Assembly (NCBI GenBank): GCA_964497615.1
Contig: CAZCEC010000035.1
Coordinates: 1 to 61,217 of the forward strand
DNA from: CAZCEC01 sp964497615
GTDB lineage: Bacteria > Chloroflexota > Anaerolineae > Anaerolineales > UBA6663
Reading direction: 5' to 3'
Length of the DNA: 61,217 nucleotides
Positions within the stretch are counted from its first letter, which is position 1; each line of letters begins with the position of its first letter. This document shows, piece after piece, positions 26,380 to 36,000 of the stretch. The position numbers and the translations under genes were made by a program. The notes below the pieces were generated by a model. That model saw only the letters and a program-made list of their open reading frames with translations, searched no databases and was not told the DNA's origin.

Positions 26380-27567
26380 CTATACCAAACCTAGTTTGCG
26401 TTGGGGTTTGCTCAGCCAGTCGAGCCCCGCTTCGGTTACCAGCACATCCTCTTCCAGGCCGATATAGCCGCGGCCTGGGACGGCTGTGCCTAGTTCCAGT
26501 GTATAGATCTGTCCTGCCTCAATGACGCCCTCCGGCGCGCTGCCGTAGCGCTCCCAGCGTGGTCCCAGCAGGGTCGCGCCATCGTGCGCCACGCGCCCCA
26601 GTTGATGGCCCAGCGCGTGCTGATACTCCGGATAGCCTGCTGCCACGAGCGCCTGCCGGGCAGCCGCATCCACTTCCCACCCGCGCGCACCCGGCTTCAA
26701 CGCCGCCGCGCCCGCGTCCAGCGCCGCCCAGCAGGCCGCCCACGCCTGGGCCACATCGGCAGGCGGCCGCTTCTCGCCGCGTGCAAGCGCATACCAGCAG
26801 CGCTGCAAGTCGGAGCAAAAACCGGCCTGCTTCACGCCGAAGTCAATATGCAGGATCTGCCCGCGTGCAAACTTTAGCTTGCCTGGCAAGGCGTGGCCCG
26901 GCGACGAGTCCGGCCCGGCATTCACTACCGGGCAATAGGCCTCGTCCCAGGCCGTGCCCAGGCCCAGGGCTTCCCGTGCTTCGGTGAGGTACGCGGCCAC
27001 CTGCTGTTCGGTGTGGCCCACCTTCAGCCACCTGCCCAAGTCCTTGAACAGTATCTCCGTCGTGCGGATGGCGGTGCGGATCAGGCGCGCCTCTGTCGCG
27101 GACTTGCGCCCGCGTAGGGCTGCCACCAACGCCTCGGCCGAGACCAGCCGCCCCGCGTAAGGCGTGTCCGCCAGGTTCTTGGTTAGCCCCCGCCACATGC
27201 CGTGCGTCAAGCCATCGGCCGCGGGGTCGCTCTCGGAGTAGTTGATGGCAATGGTCTTGGGGTCCAGCCTTTCCAGCGCCTCGCGCAGCGCGGGCCACAA
27301 ACTCAGATCGTACCCGGTGACTTGGGTGTAGCCGCCCAGCCCGCGCACATTGTCGGCGTCGAAGCGCCCCACAATGGCGATGCGCTCACCGCCGCGCCCG
27401 ATCAGGAATGCGGAGTGCCAGGTCATGCCCATCCCGGCCACCAGGTCCAAACACGGATCGGGCGTCAGCGAGCTTTCACGCGTCAGCGTCAGCCACGCGT
27501 CGAGATCCAGCTCACTCAGCAGCCTCACTGCCTGATCCAGCTTCTCGCGCACAATCGCGGCCGTCAT
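26380..27567 (-). CDS. M24 family (Xaa-Pro) aminopeptidase
   Basis: 395 residues with the creatinase-like N-terminal domain and the pita-bread catalytic domain. Metal-ligand segments are LHIDFGVKQAGFCSDLQR (two Asp), HALGHQLGR (His), and the Glu residues in IYTLELGTAV and IGLEEDVLVT. The start was placed at ATG 27567 with AGGAGA upstream; the longer frame reads antisense-like into the neighbour. Tight spacing (8 bases after the CpXC gene) indicates an operon. Confidence 0.92.
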   Translation of the reverse strand: MTAAIVREKLDQAVRLLSELDLDAWLTLTRESSLTPDPCLDLVAGMGMTWHSAFLIGRGGERIAIVGRFDADNVRGLGGYTQVTGYDLSLWPALREALERLDPKTIAINYSESDPAADGLTHGMWRGLTKNLADTPYAGRLVSAEALVAALRGRKSATEARLIRTAIRTTEILFKDLGRWLKVGHTEQQVAAYLTEAREALGLGTAWDEAYCPVVNAGPDSSPGHALPGKLKFARGQILHIDFGVKQAGFCSDLQRCWYALARGEKRPPADVAQAWAACWAALDAGAAALKPGARGWEVDAAARQALVAAGYPEYQHALGHQLGRVAHDGATLLGPRWERYGSAPEGVIEAGQIYTLELGTAVPGRGYIGLEEDVLVTEAGLDWLSKPQRKLGLV

Positions 27568-27575
27568 CGTGTCTC

Positions 27576-28931
27576 CTAACGCGCCCAATTCGACTTCATC
27601 AGTTCGCCCACAGCCACAGCCTGGAGCTTCTCCAGCCGGTCGGCCAGGGCATCCTGCTTTTGCTGCCGCAGGCTCTGGGCGACGTACGTCATCGTGTCCA
27701 CCAGTTCCTGGGTGATTTCGCTGCGGCGCGCCAGCAGCACGGTCTCGGCTTTGATGTCGCTTTCCAGTTGCAGCAACTCGTTGACCCATTTAAGTTCTGG
27801 CGGGGCCGCCTCCTGCATCAGCGCCCCAATCGCGTCGCTGATCTGCGTCAGCCGTTGCACCACGTCGGGCCGCCGCCCGCGCTCGGCCGCTTCCAGGTTG
27901 AGGTTCAATACCGCCAGGAAGGTGTCGTCTATCTCTTCCAGGTGTTCGCGGATGGCCTGGTTGAGGTCGGGCGCCTCCAGCAGCGTCTTGAGCAGGGCGG
28001 TGGCCTCGGCCATTTGCGCCTGTGTGGCCTTGTCCACCTCCTGGGTCAGGGTCAACAGCCGATCGCGGATGCCTGCCAGCCGCTCCTTCTCCGGACTGGC
28101 GGCCTTGTCGATCCGGCGCGTCAGCGCCTCAAAAAAGGCGTAGTCCATCCCTGGCCGCGCGAAGGACACATAGGCCGCCAGTTTGTCCTGATCGTCGGTG
28201 GCCGTCACGAGTTGCAGCAGCTTATCGGGCGTCAGCTTGTCGCCCAGGTCCTGCAATTCGCGCGCCACCGCCTCCAGCTGCTTCTGCCGGTCGCGCAAGC
28301 TCTGCCCCAGGCTGGAGTGCTCCAGCAGCGCGGCTTGCAGTGCCGCCATCTTCTGCGCGCCGCCCCGGTTGCCGCCGGCCGCCGTCGCGTCGGCGGAGGC
28401 CCCCAGCAGTTGGAACAACTGCGTGTCAATCTCGGCGTCGTGCGTCTTGATCGTCTCCGGCCAGGTCTCTTCCGGTGCCGAGAGCAGGTTTTGCAGCAGC
28501 GTCACCTTGCCGCGCTGCGCGTCGAGCATCTCTTTGGTGATGCCCTCGGCCTCCAGCACCCGTTCCATCAGCCCCTGCATGGTAAAGGCCTGCTTGGGGC
28601 TGAGCAGATAGCCCTTGCGCTTCTCCGCCGGTAGCTTGTTGATGATCTCGTTCATCCAGCGGCCAATGAGCTTTTCTTGCTCGGGCTGCGGCAGGCCCAG
28701 CTCCATTGGCACAAAGCTCATCAGAATCTCTTTGTCCGGGTCGTGGTACATCACCGGCGTCGCCACCTGGCCCTGGTAGCCGCAGTTGGGGCACTGGATG
28801 AAGTTGAACCGGCCGCTGAGGAACCGCTGCTTGGCGGCTGGGTCCTGGGCCAGGTCAAACAATTGTTCCAGTGTGGTCGGCACCGGCGTGCGGCAATTCG
28901 GGCACGCGACCGTGGTCTTAACAGGTGGCAT
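27576..28931 (-). CDS. CpXC domain protein
   Basis: 451 residues. The N-terminus carries two pairs of cysteines, VACPNCRTP and IQCPNCGYQG, characteristic of the CpXC domain and expected to bind zinc. The remaining ~320 residues are helical and charged with coiled-coil character (LRDRQKQLEAVARELQDL and similar). No enzymatic motif is evident. The family is common in Chloroflexota and of unknown function. It sits between the histidine kinase and the M24 peptidase. Confidence 0.8.
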   Translation of the reverse strand: MPPVKTTVACPNCRTPVPTTLEQLFDLAQDPAAKQRFLSGRFNFIQCPNCGYQGQVATPVMYHDPDKEILMSFVPMELGLPQPEQEKLIGRWMNEIINKLPAEKRKGYLLSPKQAFTMQGLMERVLEAEGITKEMLDAQRGKVTLLQNLLSAPEETWPETIKTHDAEIDTQLFQLLGASADATAAGGNRGGAQKMAALQAALLEHSSLGQSLRDRQKQLEAVARELQDLGDKLTPDKLLQLVTATDDQDKLAAYVSFARPGMDYAFFEALTRRIDKAASPEKERLAGIRDRLLTLTQEVDKATQAQMAEATALLKTLLEAPDLNQAIREHLEEIDDTFLAVLNLNLEAAERGRRPDVVQRLTQISDAIGALMQEAAPPELKWVNELLQLESDIKAETVLLARRSEITQELVDTMTYVAQSLRQQKQDALADRLEKLQAVAVGELMKSNWAR

Positions 28932-28976
28932 TCTCTCTCGCCTTTCTGATATACGTCGTATCCAGGGGGTAGGTTG

Positions 28977-30533
28977 TCATCGGGGCAGGACAAATGAGAA
29001 TCGAGCGCCCTGGTCCGGCGCGGATTCCACCCAAATGCGCCCGCCATGCGCTTCAACGATGGCTTTGGACAGGAACAAGCCCAGGCCAGTGCCCTTTACG
29101 CGCCGGGTCAGGTCTGTATCCGCCCGGTAAAAGCGCTCAAACACGTGCGGCAGGTCTGGCGCGGGGATGCCTGGTCCCTCGTCGCTCACGCTAATGGTCA
29201 CCTCGCTCGCCCCTACCGTGCCCCGCACCGTCACCCTTCCGCCCTTGGGCGAATACTTGATGGCATTCGACAGCAGATTCGACAACACCTGCGTCAGCCG
29301 GGCCTCGTCGCCGATGACCACTGGGAAGCCGGGCGGGAACTCGGCGCTCAGGGTGTGCGTGCTCGTCTGGGTTTTGAACCGTTCGACCAGCCGCGCCGCG
29401 AGTTGGTCCACCGCCACATCGGCCATGTGCAACTGCAGCGCACCGGCCTGGAGCCGGGAGGCGTCCAGCAGGTTGTCAATCAACTCGGCCAGGCGGTCCG
29501 ACTCCTCTAGGATGACCCCCAGGCTGTCGCGCACCACGGCAGCGTCCCAGTTGGCGTCGTCCCGATTGAGCGTCTCCGCGTAGCCCTTGATCAGCGATAC
29601 CGGCGTGCGCAGCTCGTGGCTGATGATCGAGATAAAGGTGCTCTTCAGCGCCTCCGCCTCGCGGAACTTGGTGATGTCGCGCACGTTGGCGATCAGATTC
29701 ACCAACCGCCCGTCGCGGTCGAACAGCGGCGCGTAGGTGATGGCCGCTGGCAGGTAGCCCCCATCCTGGCGCAGCAGGTCGCCTTCGACATACAGCGGCG
29801 CCGGGTTTGGGCCTAGCGGCCACCCGCCGGCCTCGGCCTCCGCCAGGCCCTGACCGCTCTGCCGGTTGGCCCACCGAATGACCTGGTCGTGATCCTTGCC
29901 CAGCGCCTCGGCCGCGGCCCAACCCGTCATCTTTGCCAGCGCCCGGTTGAAGCGCTGGATGCGGTGCGCCGCGTTCATGATCAGCACCCCGTCCGCCGAA
30001 GAATCGAGAATGGCATCCAGCCGCCGCTTCTCGGCGGTGGTCTGCTGATACAGCCGCGCGTTGTGGACCGCAATCGCCGCCTGGTTGGCAAAGGCCGACA
30101 GCAGCGTCCGGTCGTTGGCCGAAAATGCGGTCCCGTAAGCCCGGAAGACGTAAATAAGCCCGACCACCTCTTCGCGCGCGATCATCGGCAGGGCCACGCC
30201 CTGCACGAGCCCCAGGGTGGCGGCCTGGGTGGTGGCCCGCAGCCGCCGGTTCACCTCCGGCAGCGCGAAGCGCTTCGGGTCGCCATGCTCGGGGATATCC
30301 GCCAGCAGCGGCTTGAAGTAGTCAAGAAATTCCGTGGGGATGCCGTACTGCGCGCTGATCTGCCAGCGGCCCTCTTCCGCGCGCAGCGCCACCAGGCCCG
30401 CCTGCCCCGCCACCAATTCCGCCGTCGCCTGGAGGATGCGCGTCAGAACGGTAGCCAGATCGAGCTCTTCCGTCAGCGCGCGCGAGATTTCCAGCAGGTA
30501 ATCGCGTTGGCGAACGCGAAAGTCAGGCAGCAT
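28977..30533 (-). CDS. GAF-PAS sensor histidine kinase
   Basis: 518 residues, no membrane helix, so cytosolic sensing. A GAF domain spans ~10-165, a PAS domain ~175-290 (ILDSSADGVLIMNAAHRIQ), then HisKA with the phospho-acceptor His in FISIISHELRTPVSL, and the ATPase domain with NLLSNAIKYSPKGG, DEGPGIP and GTGLGLFLSK. All catalytic boxes are intact. No response regulator is adjacent, so it is an orphan kinase here. It follows the aminotransferase by 14 bases. Confidence 0.95.
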   Translation of the reverse strand: MLPDFRVRQRDYLLEISRALTEELDLATVLTRILQATAELVAGQAGLVALRAEEGRWQISAQYGIPTEFLDYFKPLLADIPEHGDPKRFALPEVNRRLRATTQAATLGLVQGVALPMIAREEVVGLIYVFRAYGTAFSANDRTLLSAFANQAAIAVHNARLYQQTTAEKRRLDAILDSSADGVLIMNAAHRIQRFNRALAKMTGWAAAEALGKDHDQVIRWANRQSGQGLAEAEAGGWPLGPNPAPLYVEGDLLRQDGGYLPAAITYAPLFDRDGRLVNLIANVRDITKFREAEALKSTFISIISHELRTPVSLIKGYAETLNRDDANWDAAVVRDSLGVILEESDRLAELIDNLLDASRLQAGALQLHMADVAVDQLAARLVERFKTQTSTHTLSAEFPPGFPVVIGDEARLTQVLSNLLSNAIKYSPKGGRVTVRGTVGASEVTISVSDEGPGIPAPDLPHVFERFYRADTDLTRRVKGTGLGLFLSKAIVEAHGGRIWVESAPDQGARFSFVLPR

Positions 30534-30547
30534 GCCGGATGCCCGTC

Positions 30548-31924
30548 TTACCGGGCGGCGCCTGCCAGTCCGGCCTCGCGCTCTGCTTCCAGCAAGGCGT
30601 CCTCGAAGATCGCCAGCCCCTCGTCAATCTCCCCGGTCGTCACCGTCAGCGGCGGCGTGAGGCGGACCGTGTTCCGCCCGCATCCCAGCAGCAGCAGCCC
30701 GCGCTCGAAAGCATGATGGATCATCCGCTCGCGCAGGTCCGGTGCGCGCGCCTTGGTACTCTTGTCCAGCACAAACTCCACCCCGATCATCAGGCCCTTG
30801 CCGCGCACCTCGCCAATGCTGGGGTGGCGGGCCTGAATCTCTGCCAGCGCGTCCAGGGCATACTGCCCCACTTGCGCAGCGTTGTCGATCAGCCCGTCTT
30901 CCAGCAGCTTGATCGTCGCCAGCGCCGCCGCGCACGAGATCGGGTTGCCGCCATAGGTGTTGCCATGCGCGCCGGGCGGCCAGTCCATCACGCTGTTGCG
31001 GGCCACCATGGCCCCCAGCGGCATCCCCGAGGCGATCCCCTTCGCCATGCACACGATGTCAGGCTCCACGCCCCAGTGCTGGATGGCGAACATCTTGCCG
31101 GTGCGGCCCATGCCCGACTGAACCTCATCCACGATCAGCAGGATGCCGTGCTTGTCGCACAGTTCGCGCAGCCGCGGGAAAAACGACTGCGGCGGCACCA
31201 CGTAGCCGCCCTCGCCCTGGATGGGCTCTACCAGGAAGGCCGCCACGTCCTCTGGCGGGCACTCGTACGTGAAGATGACGTTCTCAATGTAGTCAACACA
31301 TGCGTCGCCGTAGTCGCCCTTGGCCGGGTCAAATGCGAGCCGCGGGCGGTATGAATTGGGATACGGCACGTGCGTCACGCCCGACATCGTGGGGGAAAAA
31401 CCGCGCCGCTGCACGGCCTTGGACGAGGTAAAGGCCAAGGCCCCCATCGTCCGCCCATGAAAGCCGCCGTGGAAGCCGATGAACCGGGGCCGGCCCGTGT
31501 GGTAGCGCGCCAGCTTGATGGCCGCCTCTACCGCCTCGGCGCCGGAGTTCGCCATGAAGCAGTGGGCGTCCTCCCGGAAGGGCGCAATCTCATCCAGCTT
31601 CTCGCCCAGTTCCACCCACTTTTCGTGGTAGAAATCGGACGAGATGTGAATGAACTTCTCAGCTTGCTCTTGGATGGCCTTCACCACCGCTGGGTGGCTG
31701 TGCCCGGTGGTGCACACCGCGATGCCCGCGGCGAAGTCCAGGAAGCGGTTGCCGTCCACGTCCCACACCTCGCAGCTCCGGCCGTGGTCCATCACGAACG
31801 GATAGTCGCGCGGGTAAGACGGCGATATTGTGATCGCGTCCCGCTCCAGTATCGCCCGGGCTTTGGGCCCCGGCACATTCAACTTTTTAATCGCCGTCGG
31901 CCGAGATACAATTGTCATAGTCAT
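30548..31924 (-). CDS. Class III PLP-dependent aminotransferase (GabT/ornithine-type)
   Basis: 458 residues. PLP-enzyme signatures include NSGAEAVEAAIKLAR, GFHGRTMGALAFTSSK, VEPIQGEGGYVVPP, LIVDEVQSGMGRTGK and the Schiff-base Lys in CMAKGIASGMPLGA. The pattern is that of omega-aminotransferases acting on 4-aminobutyrate, ornithine or related amines; exact specificity is not decidable. An in-frame ATG two codons downstream is an alternative start. It follows the ROK gene by 53 bases on the same strand. Confidence 0.93.
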   Translation of the reverse strand: MTMTIVSRPTAIKKLNVPGPKARAILERDAITISPSYPRDYPFVMDHGRSCEVWDVDGNRFLDFAAGIAVCTTGHSHPAVVKAIQEQAEKFIHISSDFYHEKWVELGEKLDEIAPFREDAHCFMANSGAEAVEAAIKLARYHTGRPRFIGFHGGFHGRTMGALAFTSSKAVQRRGFSPTMSGVTHVPYPNSYRPRLAFDPAKGDYGDACVDYIENVIFTYECPPEDVAAFLVEPIQGEGGYVVPPQSFFPRLRELCDKHGILLIVDEVQSGMGRTGKMFAIQHWGVEPDIVCMAKGIASGMPLGAMVARNSVMDWPPGAHGNTYGGNPISCAAALATIKLLEDGLIDNAAQVGQYALDALAEIQARHPSIGEVRGKGLMIGVEFVLDKSTKARAPDLRERMIHHAFERGLLLLGCGRNTVRLTPPLTVTTGEIDEGLAIFEDALLEAEREAGLAGAAR

Positions 31925-31977
31925 CCTGCTCGTGTGCTGTCACGTTTCCGGTTCTGCTGTTCCGCGCGCCTGGCTGC

Positions 31978-32961
31978 TCACTTGCCCAGGCGCCGGCTCT
32001 CTTCCATTGCCAGGGCCCCCGCACCCACCAGGCCCGCATCGTCTCCCAGCGCGGCCGGCACGATGGGGCAGTTGCGCCAGTACGCCTCGCTCATGATGTG
32101 CTGCTTGACCGCGGCGCGCACCGGCTCCAGCAGCACGTCGCCCAACAGCGAGACCCCGCCGCCAAAGATCACCACGGAAGGCGCCAGGCAGTGCATCAGG
32201 CTCGCCAGAGTCCGGCCAATAAACGTTCCGGCTTCGACAATTTGCCGCCGCGCGAACTCGTCGCCCGCGATGGCGGCCTGACCCACGATGGTGCCGGTTA
32301 CGCTCTCCAGGTCGCTGCCGGCCAATTCCCATATCAGCGAGTCGGAGCCATCCCCCGCCTTTAGCCGCGCACGCGCTTGCCGCGCAATGGCCGTGCCGGA
32401 GGCAACGGCCTCCAAGTGCCCGCGCTGCCCGCAGCCGCACAGCGGGCCGTCGGGCACGGCCAGCATGTGGCCCACCTCCGCCCCCAGCCCGTTGGCGCCC
32501 ACCAGCATCCGCCCGCCGGTGATGATGCCGCCGCCAATGCCGGTGCTGATCGTCAGGTAGAGCACATCCTGGTGACCGCGCCCGGCGCCGAACTTCCACT
32601 CGCCCAGCGCCGCCAGGTTGGCATCGTTGCCGATGAACACGGGCCGCTGGAGTCGCTCTTCCATGTGCCGTCGCAAGGGCAGATTATCCCAGCCGGGGAT
32701 ATTGGGAGCGCTCAGCACGACGCCGGTCACCGGGTCCAACGGACCCGGCGCGGTGATGCCGATCGCCGCGATGGCGCCCAGGTCATCGCCCGCCACCTCG
32801 CGGATAGCCGCTTCCACCCGCGCCAGGCTGGCGTCGGCGCCCTTGGCGGCCTGTGTGGGGATCTTCGTCTTTGTGATCGGATGCTGGCTTTCGCCGGAAA
32901 AACGGGCCGCGCGAATGCTCGTGCCGCCCACATCCACGCCGATGAATTGCGTTGGCTGCAT
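31978..32961 (-). CDS. ROK family sugar kinase (glucokinase-like)
   Basis: 327 residues. ATP site FIGVDVGGTSIRAA, sugar-binding GNDANLAALGEW, STGIGGGII, GAEVGHM and the ROK zinc region CGCGQRGHLE, in which the usual third Cys is replaced by His. No N-terminal helix-turn-helix, so it is a kinase, not a NagC-type repressor. I chose ATG 32961 because a TACAAT box sits 8 bases upstream and the family motif follows directly; an upstream in-frame ATG at 32988 would overlap that box. Confidence 0.92.
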   Translation of the reverse strand: MQPTQFIGVDVGGTSIRAARFSGESQHPITKTKIPTQAAKGADASLARVEAAIREVAGDDLGAIAAIGITAPGPLDPVTGVVLSAPNIPGWDNLPLRRHMEERLQRPVFIGNDANLAALGEWKFGAGRGHQDVLYLTISTGIGGGIITGGRMLVGANGLGAEVGHMLAVPDGPLCGCGQRGHLEAVASGTAIARQARARLKAGDGSDSLIWELAGSDLESVTGTIVGQAAIAGDEFARRQIVEAGTFIGRTLASLMHCLAPSVVIFGGGVSLLGDVLLEPVRAAVKQHIMSEAYWRNCPIVPAALGDDAGLVGAGALAMEESRRLGK

Positions 32962-32969
32962 AGAGCGCA

Positions 32970-33022
32970 ATTGTATCATGCCGCCCATTTCCCTTTCTTT
33001 TTCTGTATCTTCCCGTTAGAAT
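32970..33022. promoter_or_regulatory. Divergent -10 boxes for ROK and mutS
   Basis: On the minus strand TACAAT (32975 to 32970) lies 8 bases before the ROK start. On the plus strand TAGAAT (33017-33022) lies 9 bases before the mutS ATG. Neither has a convincing -35 box. Both would give almost leaderless transcripts. Confidence 0.4.
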
Positions 33023-33031
33023 GAATGGTCT

Positions 33032-36000
33032 ATGGCCGACGACGATCCCACTCCGGTCCGCAAGCAATACCTGGACGTTAAGCGTCAATACCCCGACACC
33101 ATTGTGCTCTTTCGCCTGGGCGACTTCTACGAGACCTTTGACGATGATGCCAACCTCGTGGCCCGCGAACTCGAGATCGTGCTCACCCGGCGCGCGGTCG
33201 CCAAGGGCCAAAATGTGCCTATGGCCGGCATCCCCCATCACGCCGCCGAGAATTACATTGCCCGCCTGATCGCCAAAGGCTACCACGTCGCCATCTGCGA
33301 TCAGGTGAGCACTGAGGCCGTCAAGGGTCTCTTCCGCCGTGAGGTGACGCGGGTGGTCACCCCAGGTACTGTCATCGAGCCGGGCATGCTCGACGCCCAG
33401 CGCAACAACTACCTGGCTGCGGTGGCTCTCTCCCCGGCCGGCGACCGCGCCGCGCTGGCCCACGCCGATATTACGACGGGCGAGTTTGCCGTCACCTTGC
33501 TCCAGGCTGCGGAAGCGGCCGGAGCAGAGGGGCAGGGGGTGGCTGGCGCCCTGCGGCACGAACTTATGCGCCTGCGCCCAGCCGAAATCCTTTGGCCTGA
33601 TGGCGCGGCCCAGCCGCTGAGGGAGAGTGTGAACGGCGCCCGCACCTTGCTGCCCGCCTGGAAGTTTGATGCTGGTCATGCCCGCAATATCCTGCTGGAT
33701 CACTTTGGCGTTGACACCCTGGCCGGCTTTGGCCTTGAACATGCGCCACTGATGACGGCGGCCTGCGGCGTGATCCTTCAGTATCTTCAGGACACCGCGC
33801 CTGCCGCCCTCGCCCTGCTCAAGAGCGTCAGCACCTATGCCCTGAGCGACTACATGGCGCTTGATCCGGCCACTCGCCGCAACCTGGAATTGACTGAAAC
33901 CCTCCGTTCCGGGCAGGTGAAGGGTTCCCTCTTGGGCGTGTTGGACCACACTGTGACGCCGATGGGCGCGCGCCTGCTGCGCCAATGGGTCAATCAACCT
34001 TTGCTGGACCGGGCCGCCATCGAGGCGCGGCTGGCGCGGGTGGCCGCCTTCGCCGAGGACGGCCTGCTCCGCGCCGAGGTGCGCGCCGCCCTCAAGCCCT
34101 TGTCCGACCTGGAGCGCATTGCCAACCGCATCCTGGGCGGCATGGCCCATCCGCGCGATCTGGTGGCCCTGCGTGCCACCCTGGCCGCGCTGCCGGCCCT
34201 GCGTGACTTGCTGGCCCAAGCCGCCACACCCGAACTGCCCGCTGGCCTGGACCCCTGCGCCGAAGTGCTCAGCCTGCTGGAAGCCGGCTTGGCTGATGAG
34301 CCGCCGGCTGTCCTGGCCAAACCAGGTGTCATTCGCCCCGGCTACTCCGCTGAGTTGGACGGCATCCTCAGCGCCTCCCGCCACGCGCGCGAATGGATTG
34401 CCGGCCTGGAGGCCGTGGAGCGCGAGCGTACCGGCCTCAAGCATCTCAAGGTCAGCTACAACAAGGTCTTTGGCTACTACATTGAGATCAGCCGCGGCCA
34501 GAGCGACCAGGCGCCCGAGCACTACATCCGCAAGCAGACCTTGGTGAACGCGGAGCGCTTCATCACGCCCGAGCTAAAGGAATACGAAACGCTGGTGCTC
34601 AACGCCGACGAGCGTATCCTCGAGATCGAGACGCGTCTGTTCCGCGAGATGTGCGCCGAGATCGGCACGCATGCCGCTCGCCTGTTGGCCGCCGCCCGCG
34701 CCCTCGCCCAGGTGGATGTCTTCGCTGGCCTGGCGGAGGCGGCCCAGCGGAATGGCTACGTGCGTCCGGTCTTTGACGACGCCCCCAGCCTCGACATCCG
34801 CGCCGGCCGCCACCCCGTCGTCGAGCACTTCCTCCCCGCCGGTGAGCGCTTCGTGCCCAACGATGTCGTCTTTGAACCGGGCGAAGTCGTGCGCGTCATC
34901 ACCGGCCCGAATATGAGCGGCAAGTGTGTCAGGGGCGACACCCTTGTCTTTACTGACTTCGGCTTAGTGCCCATCGCTGACCTTCAGCCAGGCCCGATGT
35001 CGCCCGACATGTTTGCAGCGACTCAAGCGCGCGTGAAGGGTACACATGCGATAGCCGACGCGACTCACTTCTACTATGGCGGGCGCCAAGCAACGGTGCA
35101 CCTCCGAACGCGCCTCGGCTATGAGCTGGAGGGAACCCGCGAGCACCGCGTGTGGGTGCGGCATGCCGATGGGCAGGAGGGCTGGAAGGCGCTCGGCGAC
35201 CTATGTCTAGGTGACTACGTGGCGATTGATCGGCAGATTGGCCTGTGGGGCGACCGCTGTGATGTTCGGGCCGCCCGCGCCAGGGCGCTCACGATGAAAC
35301 GCCGCACCACCTTCAAGGACTATGATCTCCCAAGCAAAATGTCGGAAGATCTGGCTTATCTCATGGGTTTGCTGATCGGTGATGGCTCGCTGACCTATGA
35401 CAACTATTTTGCCCTGACCACCGGCGACGAATCGCTCACCGCGGCCTTCACTGGCATTTGTCAGCGACTTTTTGGCTACCGCTCAACACCCAAACCCAAG
35501 GACGGCCACCTAGATTGCCGGGTTAGCAGCATTCAGATTCGCTTCTACCTCGAGGCGCTCGGACTGGACTACGTGAAGGCCACCCAGAAGCGTATACCAG
35601 CTTCCATCCTGGCTTCGCCGAAGCCGATGGTGCGCGCCTTTCTCCAGGGCCTCTTTGACACCGACGGCTACGCGGATCAGAAGGGCAACGTCTCGCTTTC
35701 CACCTCGTCCCGGGAATTGGCCCGGCAAGTTCAATGCCTACTGCTCAACTTTGGCATCGTGTCCTCCCGCCAGACGAAGAAGGGCGTTCGATCCGTCAAC
35801 CCGGCCTATCAGGTTTACATCTATGGCGCCGAGGCGGCCCAGTTCTACGAAGTAATTGGCTTCCGGTTGGAGCGCAAGCAGGCGCGCTCTCGGCTCGTCT
35901 CCAGTTTGCGTATGCCGAACGTAGGCGGGATTCCATACCTCGCGCCAGCGCTCAAGCAGGTGCAAGCCCGCATCGTCGCGACAGCCAACAAGCCTGTCGC